A stretch of 64,000 bases of DNA from Morinoia aosen (Eukaryota > Arthropoda > Malacostraca > Amphipoda > Talitridae), in contig CM059569.1 in NCBI GenBank assembly GCA_030386875.1, positions 38,231,842 through 38,295,841 on the forward strand. The letters run 5' to 3'. Each line of letters starts with the position of its first letter. Position 1 is the first letter of the stretch. Shown here in pieces: positions 46,891 through 55,390 of the stretch. A program made the translations under genes and the position numbers. Under the pieces are notes generated by a model. The model saw only the letters and a program-made list of their open reading frames with translations. It searched no databases and was not told the origin of the DNA.

Positions 46891-47344
46891 TCCGCTGACG
46901 CTGAGGGACGCTGAGAGTGTACTGAGCTCCGCTGGCTGCGCGGCTGTTTATATAGGCCTCGCTGGAGGTTGACTCTACCCATCCAGGTCTCTGATTGGCG
47001 GGAACGCCTGTTTACTTTCACGTCGGACCGCGCGGTGTATTTTTCCCCGCCTCAAACACTGGAGTTGCGTGTGGTCTCATCTCCAACCATGAAGCGTGCG
47101 AAGGTTGTGGTGGTGTGTGTTCATACCACCACAGTGTTGTTGCCACTTCGGGCTGCTTTAAAACTCGAAATGTCGATTGATTATTTTATCTCTCATGTAT
47201 TTTCACACAAACTTCAATGATTACGAATTAGAAGTAGAAAATAATTAATGATAATTTAGAATAAGATTTTTAATGCTAGTAATTATTTTATTTAAGTGCG
47301 AATGGGCAAGTTTATAATTTTTACGCTTTGTAGCGAATGCTACA

Positions 47345-49039
47345 GTCATACCCGAATAAATTGTTGTAACAACAAATGATTGATAGAAAAGCACTTCAAT
47401 AATAAGTTCCCTTTCTTGTCTAACCTGATTTTGATAGTGCATTTAAATATAAGTAACTAAGAGAACACAACCCTTACGACGCTTATTTGAAAAACGCTTG
47501 AAACGCGCACATGTGTTGAAATAAAAGCGAAAACGCATTCAAGTACCTTAGCATAGAGACCCTTAATTGCTATTCATACATGGTTATCGTAATACCCATG
47601 ATAATTGTCGAAACAGGATTTGGAGAAAAGCACGAAAAAATACGTTCCTCTTTGTTGCGGTAGTCAGATTTTGGTAATGCATTAAAATACAAATATGTAT
47701 TTATGGGAGGTAGGGAGGTAAGCGTATGATGGGAGTGTAGTGATCGCCCTCAGCCGCACTTCAGCCTAATTTCATAAAATATTAAAAAACTAACATCCTA
47801 AAATTAAATTATACAAATGTAATTATTTTTATAATTTTACAAGACCAAATTAATTCGATTAAACCCAAAATTTTACCAAAAAAATGTGTTTCGAAATTAT
47901 TTGCCGATCACGCTTCCGTCAGTCACTTCCGTTGGAAACATTCGCGCAGAACCATTTCGCAAGCTCGATAGTCAGCACCCAGGCAGACTGTTCATTCACG
48001 TTGTGTGTTTCTTCAGATTTAGTTCTTGGGCCCCAGAGCGGGCATTTGTAAGTATCAAGTGTTAATATTAAGTGTTTTTATTATAATTATTGACTTGTCT
48101 ATGTGTTGAGAGCTCATTTTTGTGAACATTCACTATGTTTCCTTTGTGCCGGTGTTAGTTAGGCACCAGCCTCAAGCTCACGGCCCCATCTTTGCCATAG
48201 TTTTCGTTTTCACTATTCTCCGATGATTCTTGATTGTGCTTCAGTATAAGCAGGATTTTGGCATCAGCTACTTAGTTATTTTTTAGTGCTGAGCATATTG
48301 TTAAGACATTTTGCTGTCCACAGAGATCATTTTGGATCTGAGTTAAATATTTTTCCCTGAATTTAATTGAGCCTTTTGTAAATCACTGTAACTTTGTTCC
48401 CAGCTTAGTTGTTTTGATTTTCGTGTCTGTTTATGTGCTACTCCTTTTTATGTAACTTCTGCTGCAATTCTTGCATCAATTATCATTTTTAATCTTTACA
48501 GCTGTATTTTTCTTAATGCAGTTAGGCTTGCATCAACTAGCATTTCTAATCTTTACAGCTGTATTTTTTAAATGCAGTTAGGTTTGCATCAATTATCATT
48601 TTTTATATCTACAGCTGTACCTTTCTTAATGAAGTTAGGCATTGCATCAATTATAAACCTTGTTGTCACAGCTGTATTTTCAATTAAGTAGGGTTTTGAT
48701 ATAATTACAATGTTTAGTTTTTTTTACAGTCAACATTAAAAACCATTCTTAACCAATTACTTACCGACTGTGTAACTGCTTGTGTTATCAAGATAGAGTT
48801 TGTGACCAGTTGGTCTGGAACACCGATTCTGGTGTTAGGATGATTCCGCCTGTGACTCGGGCGCTAGAGCTGCGGACTGGTCTTATCACCAGACTTCTGC
48901 CATTGTTCCTCCTGTTAATGTAGCAGTTAGCACAGTCTTGCACATGTGTATGAATAGACTCGTTTTCTTTGTTCAAAATAATCCAGCACGATGTCCCCTG
49001 ACAGGATCTGCTGGACCACACATTCATGCACTCACAAAC
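47345..49039. other. Gene-free stretch right of the Gypsy insertion
   Basis: Positions 47349-47445 continue the dispersed repeat that the Gypsy interrupted (its left part is at 33670-33751); a related copy is at 47570-47700. At 48030-48055 the phrase GGGCATTTGTAAGTATC looks like an exon end with a donor, but no coding frame precedes it. A 57-bp tandem repeat is at 48474-48698. Otherwise A/T-rich with no gene seen. Confidence 0.5.
48474..48698 (+). repeat. 57-bp tandem repeat, about four decayed copies
   Basis: Units start GCATCAATTATCATTTTTAA at about 48474, 48531, 48587 and 48645 and share ACAGCTGTATTTTTC and TTAATGCAGTTAGG. Divergence rises to the right. Confidence 0.8.
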
Positions 49040-50870
49040 ACGTATGGAACCAAACGCTAACCTCTTAATGTAAGAAGCTTACCTCCTCCGAGTTCATTCT
49101 ATAAGTTTCCCCTCATATTTAACTTATGAAACTGGAAGGCCTGCATCCCTGCAGCTAAGCCGCTAAAAACCTCCAGTCGTGACTACCATTGGGTCGAGAG
49201 TCCCATTCTTACCGAGTTTTCCCAACCGGTAACAAATCCCATACTCAGCACTCAATTCACCACTCACTTAGTGTCGGAACCCCCCCACACTTACACCATC
49301 ATAGACTTCACACTCCAGCACGCGCTTCACAAGCCTGAGCTGAACGAATCGTCTGAAGTCCTGCAACCTCCTCGGACTCTCCCCAAGGTCGTCTCACGAA
49401 CAAAAATCAAGCCTCGCACTACGGTTCAACCTCAACTAATAAACCCCCCCTAAAAGGCGAGCGTAACTGTTCTCTCATTCTCCCCAATGCTGGCTGTAAT
49501 GGTGGTTTTGTTGTTGATTGTAGACGCTTGAAATATTGCGTCCGAATACCGCCTTAACTCCTTCTGAGTCAGTGGCCACATATCAGTTTATTTAGCAATT
49601 CAATGTGCTCTACCCGAGCACTGGTGACCTCGCCATTATCAAAAGAACATCTTCCTTGTGGAATCGATAAATTCCTCAATATCAACCTTCAACCTTCAAA
49701 ATTAAGATCATCAGACCTTTCAAACCGCTTGAATCTGAAAGCTTTCAATGCAAGTCATCTAAATCAAATTCAATTAATTCCCCCTTAGGGACCAGTTTAG
49801 ATTGGTGACCCCAGAGTGACATCAGGCACATCAAAGGCGAGGAAAATACGGTTGCTGATTGCTTATCGCGTGTGTACAGCGCGGTACTAAACCCGTCAGC
49901 ACCGGCATATAATCCTTTATTTGAGGCAATCCTGTAAATTCAGCAGTAAAGCTCGCAGCCTGGCTTGCATAGCGACTGTCTCTCCTTGTGTTATCATGCT
50001 TGAACAAGTAACCCAAGCCATCTTCCCGTACAGAAGAACCTGCGAAGCCGAAACACAAACATCACCACAAAACCCTATAGTAACGTTTCTCAGAACCACT
50101 TGAAAACGTACTAGTAGGTTCATTCGGAACGTTCTCAGAACCACTTGAAACGTTCGTAAAGTTTATTCAGCCTAAACGGCTATCAATCAACCAAGTAAGC
50201 CACAAGGCACTGGCAGAAATTACTGCCTCCTTCGAGATACCCTCATAATACCAACAGTTACCGCACCTGCGGAATATTACACTAACAAATCCACTCTCGC
50301 CGGGATCCACCCCGGATTCCCTCGAGCCACGGCACCTGCTGGAGTACGTCACCCGACGGGACCCGGATATTATTCCAAAAGAAGCGACTCTACCTCCCAG
50401 CGGCCGCAGCACGACTCTCAGAGACTACTCAAATAAACAAACATCAGGCGAGAGATTAAAAGTCCTTTCATTGTCCTGCAGAGGTAAATCGTGCAAGTGA
50501 AAATTAGGTGCCAGTAGAGCTACCCGAATACCGTCACACACCTCCTTCTGAGGGAGTCAGATGAAGTCATTAGTTTAGTAAGTGTTGCCGTTCGATGGCG
50601 ACTGGTGGCCCTTATTCAAAGAACATCAACCTTGTCTATTAATCAATCTTGAATCAAACCATTCTAACAGCTTATCTTAAAGCTTCCAATGCAATCATTT
50701 TAAACAACTTCGCCACTTGGGAGAAGAACATAGGAGGTCCATTCTCACCACCATGGTCCACACTCTGTTTACAATGGACGCACAAGGCAAAATTCAACGT
50801 CTCTGCCACAACATCAGGTGAGTTTAAAATTTCAACGTAGTGCCCTGAAAAAGCGATCTTATACAAATAA
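49040..50870 (+). mobile_element. Decayed LTR retrotransposon relic (Gypsy-type)
   Basis: A fossil. The motif TTGGTGACCCCAGAGTGAC at 49802 resembles a primer-binding site and is followed at 49828 by a short RNase H end-type segment (GEENTVADCLSRV), so most of the interior is missing. Two stretches, about 49545-49760 and 50520-50700, share phrases such as CTCCTTCTGAG and AAAGAACATC and are probably the remains of two LTRs. It is heavily broken and older than the nest at 33752-47344. The ends were not resolved. Confidence 0.5.
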
Positions 50871-50904
50871 ATTCTTCAAAATATGGAAGTATGTCTCAAA
50901 AAAA

Positions 50905-51260
50905 ACCATAACCAATCTTCTCTCTGCTACCATAACCAATCTTCTCTCTGCTCTTGAATCGTTTTATCGAACATACTGTTAAATATAGCCGACTTGACCT
51001 ATATTGTAAAATACAGCATAAAATATCGAGTTAATTATCTCAATGATCAGTCTAATGCGAAACTAGGTTAAGTGAACTAGGTTAAACTTTTTTGTACACC
51101 CTAGAATAACGTGATGGTAGGATGCCCTAGAAGTCGCTGAACTTAATCGGGCCCACAGGTAGCTATACTCAAATTTGACCATTGTACTAGACTTAAGTAA
51201 AATTCTACCTCTGTATCACCTGTGGTAAATAAATTGTTTAAATTGTTTAAATTGTTTAAA
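50905..51260 (+). mobile_element. 5'-truncated copy of the CR1/L2-group LINE
   Basis: The last 330 bp of the LINE at 1-5146 recur here almost unchanged, ending in three TTGTTTAAA units. The 24 bases at the 5' junction are duplicated in tandem (50905-50928 and 50929-50952), though the full-length copy has them once (near 4815). Confidence 0.93.
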
Positions 51261-51279
51261 AACGTAACTCAACGGATTG

Positions 51280-51600
51280 CTGTTGTACGAAAATCCAATG
51301 TTTAGAATCTCAACTCTAGAGCAGGCGTGTTTACCTCGTGCAAGTCCAATTTGGTATCAGGCGCTGAACTCTCTGTGTGCAAATTGTGGAGGGAATTGTA
51401 GGCCGTTACAAAAGCCCCGACGCTGTCGGCCCTCAAGTTCAAGGCTTGATCAAGTATCAGGGCTGGCCTTGAGTAATTTATTGGACAAGTCTGGTACACA
51501 AGCACGGAATTCTTTGTATAAACTTTGTGAGTATTGTGGAGGGAATTGTAGGCTGTCACGAAGGCACCGACACTGACAACTCTCACTTTCAAGTTTCAAA
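51280..51600 (+). repeat. Two-copy Cys-rich repeat, probably a LINE 5' relic
   Basis: Two related segments about 145 bp apart translate in one frame to LCANCGGNCRPLQK and LCEYCGGNCRLSRR. The frame (51277-51576) is open for 99 codons. It precedes the RTE-like RT by about 1 kb and may be the 5' part of that element. I do not recognise the CxxCGGNCR pattern with certainty. Confidence 0.4.
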
Positions 51601-51893
51601 TTGGGATGTTAGTAAATTGTGTACTAGTTATGAGTTTAAAATATGCAAAAGAGTAAAAGGTGAGATAGTGGCAAAAGACTGCTGTAGTACGGAAGGTTGA
51701 GCAGTATATAGCTAAGCATGAATGTGTTTGAGGAATGTAGAAATATGTTCCAGTGCTCAGTGCATTGTGTTGTATAAATGCATTGGCCTGTACCAGAAAA
51801 GGCCTTAGAAGAGTTCTGCTGAATAGAGTGGAAAGAAGAAATGACTTTTTTCACTCCATGAGAAAAAAAATCTGTGTTAGGCTGGTATGCTGT

Positions 51894-52120
51894 AGGGTAA
51901 TGTTTGAATGGCCAGACGGTTTGAATCGTCGGTCATTCTAAGTTAATTTTCAATTTTGACGATCGATTGCAATCCAAAAGCCACCCTGTAAGATGCGTAG
52001 CAGATTACACCACTACAGGCCTCGCGGGTTGAGTTTTTAGATAGCTACCGAGCGCAAAAATTTAAAATTAACTAAGAATGACCGACGATTCGAACCGTCC
52101 GGCCTTTCGAACATTACCCT
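51894..52120. mobile_element. 227-bp MITE with about 64-bp inverted termini
   Basis: The left arm AGGGTAATGTTTGAATGGCC... and the reverse complement of the right arm agree at nearly all of about 64 positions, including GACGGTT-GAATCGTCGGTCA. The short centre has no coding potential. The superfamily is not assigned. Confidence 0.88.
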
Positions 52121-52629
52121 CTAGGGTATTTGTGAAGGACAGGACAATAATCAATTTTCCAATTTTTTATGCTTGATTATTGGTAATTAGATTGAAATAA
52201 ACAATTTTTTTTCTATGCACTTTCTGTTGTAAATGAGTATTTAACAAGTTATAGCTGTATATTACCTACCGCAATTCTGTTCTTTGAAGCACGAGTAAAA
52301 TAGTTTTGAGAGGAGGATCCTTGATAGACTCTCCCTTCTGAGGATTGTTATGCACTTGAATGATTGTAACATTAGGTTACTTTAGTTAAGATTAGTTCAG
52401 TTACGTTACATTATGTTACTGCTTAAACACATTAAAAACTCATTTATGACAGAAAATGCATAGAAGAAAAATTGTTCATTTTGATCTAGTTACCTATATT
52501 TAAGTACCAAAAATTGGAAAATTAATTATTGTCCTCTCCTTCACATTTATCCTGTATAGATAGCTCTGTATAATGTGTTGGTATGAATGTTTGAGAAGGC
52601 TATCTTTTGGGAAATTTTTTATCAGTATT

Positions 52630-54210
52630 TTCTTTATACAAGGGGAAAGGTGACAGGTATGAGTGCAGTAATTCTAGGGGTATAAGTCACTGAGTGTCAT
52701 TGGGAAGCTGTATGGAAGAGTGAGAGTGTTGACTGATCGTGTGCTTGCTGGAGAAAAGTATGGTTTTAGGTGTGGTAGAGGTTGTGTGGATCAAATGTTT
52801 GCTGTGAGGCAAGTAAATGAAAATTACTTATTAAAGGGAATTTAGGAAAAAGATGTATATTGGGCATTTATGGATCTAGAGAAAGCGTATGACAGAGTGG
52901 ATCGTGAGGCTCTATGGCAAGTGGTAAGCTTGTATGAAGTGGATGGGAGACTGCTGAATGCAATCAAGAGTTTCTACATTGATAGCAGAGCATGAGTGAG
53001 AGTAGGGAATGAGATGAGTAAATGGTTCCCAGTTGTGACAGGTGTGAAACAGGGATATGTGATGTCGCCATGGTTGTTCAATTTGTTTATGGATGGTGTG
53101 GTGAGAGAAGTGAATGCCAGAGTGTTGGGAAAAGGTGTGCAGTTTGTGGGATAAAATGGTATATATTGGGAAGTGTCAGCTGTTGTTTCCAGATGATACA
53201 GCGCTTGTGGCTGATTCAGAGGAAAAACTGAGGAGACTGGTTGCTGAGTTTGGTAGAGTGTGCGAAAGGCAGAAATTGAGGGTAAATGTGAATAAAAGAA
53301 GGTGATAAGATGTTCAAGAGGTGGAGTGATTGGAACTTTGGATGTGGGGTTGAATTATGAAGTTTTAGAGGGGGTAGAGCATTTCAGGTACCCCGGGTTG
53401 GATGTGACTGTTAAGGATAGTATGGAAGTAGAAGTGAGGCATCAAGTGAGTGAAGGCTGTAAGACATTGGGTGCAATGAGGAAAGTTTTTGAATGCAGGA
53501 GTTTGAGTATGAATGCTAAGAGGGGACTGTATTACAGCTTGATTGTGCCAGTTTTGTTGTATGGAGCAGAGTCTTGGGGGTTGAAAGCAGCTGAGAGGAG
53601 GAAGTTGGTTGTGTTTGAGGAGCATGTATGGAGTAACAAGAAGAAATAAGATCAGGAATGAGTTGGTTAGGGGGCAGATGGGTGTTATCAAAAAGTTAAG
53701 CAGGCGAGTGGATGAAAGCGTGCTTCGATGGCTTGGGCATGTTGAAAGAATGAATGTTGAGCGGCTGGTGAAAAAGATATATATGTCGGAAGTGAGTGGT
53801 CTTTGAGTGCAAGGTAGACCACGGATGTGTTGGATGGATGGGGTGAAATGAGCTTTGTATGAGAGAGGTCTGACTGTGGACGTGGCAAGAGGGATGACTG
53901 CGGACAGAAGTGAGTGGGGGCAGTGCATAAGAAAGTAATTTTATTTTTGACGCGGTACTGGAAGCTGCCCGCGTGTGATGGGGTTGACCTGTCCTGTGCG
54001 GGGGGAGGGGCTGCACTCAATGAAGCGGTCGGGGGTAAACCAGCTATGGCTGTCGGGCCTGACCGTGGAAGGTGTTTGTGCTGGGCTGCTGCTGATCCTG
54101 GCAATTCAGGTGCGGTCAGTGCTGCCTCTTTCGCCTCCTAGTGACTAAGTGTGGTGATTGTGGCCTGCTGTTGGCTACCCTCCCATAGGGAGGATAAGCC
54201 CGGTATGTGT
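52630..54210 (+). pseudogene. Decayed RTE-like LINE (reverse transcriptase part)
   Basis: Successive frames give SRGI(S)LLSVIGKLY-like, EKYGFRCGRGCVDQMFA, FMDLEKAYDRVDREALW (motif A), GVKQGYVMSPWLFNLFMD, DDTALVADSEEKLRRLV and RGLYYSLIVPVLLYGAESW, then RWLGHVERMNVERL near 53740. Several stops and frame changes separate them, for example the stop after FYIDSRA near 52996. The endonuclease part is missing. The 3' region (53935-54205) ends with a hairpin-like CTACCCTCCCATAGGGAGG, repeated at 62928. RT style fits the RTE-like LINEs common in marine arthropods; the clade is an inference. Confidence 0.85.
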
Positions 54211-55390
54211 ATGTATTTTCTTTATTTAAAAGCTTTCAGTATACACATGTACACACACATGCCAAAAATGACAAGGCTAAGTACTTTCTCTTGTGGTATA
54301 GCATTGAATACATCTCCTTGATTACTCAGGGCTTCTTAAACACAAATTGCATTTTTCTGCAATGTAATAAAATCTCAAATTCTAATGAGAAATTACCTGC
54401 TAATATCCTGGAGTTTGGTTGTATTTTATATCAATATCTAGGAAAAACTTACAAAAATAGCATCCAGCCCACACTTCTGGTTTGTCTATGATGTATTATG
54501 TGATGATGATAGCTGGTTCTTGGTTAGTCTGCTGATATAAAACCAAATTGGTGGTTCCACAACAAGCTACTTAACTCAAATTACATCATAAGCAGAGGAA
54601 ACAAAACCTGCTATAGACTATGGCTATCAACAATTATCAAGTTTGCAAGTTGATGATTCAATACCTCATATCTGGAGTTGCTTATGTAAAGAAAAGTAAT
54701 CACAGGGTACTTTCAAGAGCTTGGTTAAAGCACTGATTGTCTAACCACATGAGACAAGAGAATGCTTGGCATTCTGAACACTACTTGAAAACTATCAGAT
54801 GCAATCCATATGGGAGTAAATAAATGTTGCAGGCCACAGAGTGGTTTAAATCTCAAGCTCAATCTTTACTGCCACATCTAACCCCCAAATATTCTTACCA
54901 AGAACCAGACTCAATCACAGCTCAGCTTTTTAGGTAGAAGAAAATACTGTAGCTATTATCTCCCATACCTGATCAGGATCATCAATCACTAATTTATTTT
55001 ATTTCTAAGCGTGCTTGACATCTTGCTTTTGGTATATGTAGGAATAGGAAAACAAAATGGGTGTGTTGAACAGAATTTTAGGCTATTATAAAAGCCCTTA
55101 GTTTCAATTTGACGTTTATGAAAGACTTGCAGAATTACTTTGAATTGAAAGAAAGAACAAATTTGACATAGAGAATAGACTATTACTACATGATTCAATT
55201 TTTCATCTCAATAATCCTGTACTTAGACTTGGCAATTCATTAATATTTTCTTTGTTTTTTCCATATGATTTTTTTAACAAAGGCATGCAGAATATAAAAT
55301 TTCATCATTATCTAGGTGTTTAGCTGTACAACAGGTGCTATAATGGTAGTTTTGATTTCAACTGCTAGAATAAATAAGTTATCTGAAACA
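54211..55390. other. Gene-free stretch upstream of the RPA43 start
   Basis: A/T-rich sequence in which no coding frame is credible. It presumably holds the promoter and 5' UTR of the RPA43 gene, but I see no TATA box or initiator I would defend. An in-frame upstream ATG at 55316 would add 25 residues; a possible 3' splice site (ATTATCTAG) just before it leaves open a non-coding first exon. Confidence 0.4.

Larger units (their letters stand above)
42994..46903 (-). mobile_element. Jockey/I-group LINE, two open ORFs, nearly or fully intact
   Basis: A 3.9-kb LINE is flanked by a direct repeat of about 27 bp (42967-42993 and 46904-46930), the target site duplicated from the host LTR. Both ORFs are open. 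The 5' leader before the first ATG is only about 13 bases, so a slight 5' truncation is possible. There is no poly(A) at the 3' end, which finishes ATCATCAAA in its own orientation. The clade is inferred from RT motifs such as AFDRVWHDGL and SGVPQGGALSPSLF. Confidence 0.9.
42510..47133 (-). mobile_element. Solo LTR of the second family, itself split by a LINE
   Basis: The two halves (42510-42993 and 46931-47133) together make one LTR of the same family as 34260-34929, in the opposite orientation. GTGT duplications flank it (42506-42509 and 47134-47137). The LINE at 42994-46903 sits inside. Confidence 0.9.
33752..47344 (-). mobile_element. Ty3/Gypsy LTR retrotransposon with nested insertions in both LTRs
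   Basis: Fossil element. The LTRs start TGTAGCATTCGCTACA and end CTAACA in the element's orientation. Four-base target duplications GTCA flank it (33748-33751 and 47345-47348). Removing later insertions, each LTR is about 0.9 kb. The first 510 bp of the two LTRs differ at roughly eight places by eye, so the insertion is fairly young. The parts run right to left: LTR, a TGGTGACGACCCAGAGT-type primer site, gag, protease, reverse transcriptase, RNase H, integrase, a G-rich purine tract, LTR. The coding part appears broken in about one or two places. No envelope gene was seen. Confidence 0.92.
41845..47344 (-). repeat. 5' LTR of the Gypsy element, split by a further insertion
   Basis: It starts at TGTTAGGTTTGCC (41845) and resumes at 47138 after the insertion 42510-47133. 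The remaining LTR sequence matches the 3' LTR segment by segment. Confidence 0.9.

Noticed and set aside
48030-48060. A non-coding first exon with donor GTAAGTATC
   Set aside because: A single donor-like word without a promoter or coding partner is not enough evidence.
53365-54104. Minus-strand frames of 106-187 codons
   Set aside because: They lie antisense to the decayed RTE-like LINE, whose sense strand has clear RT motifs.
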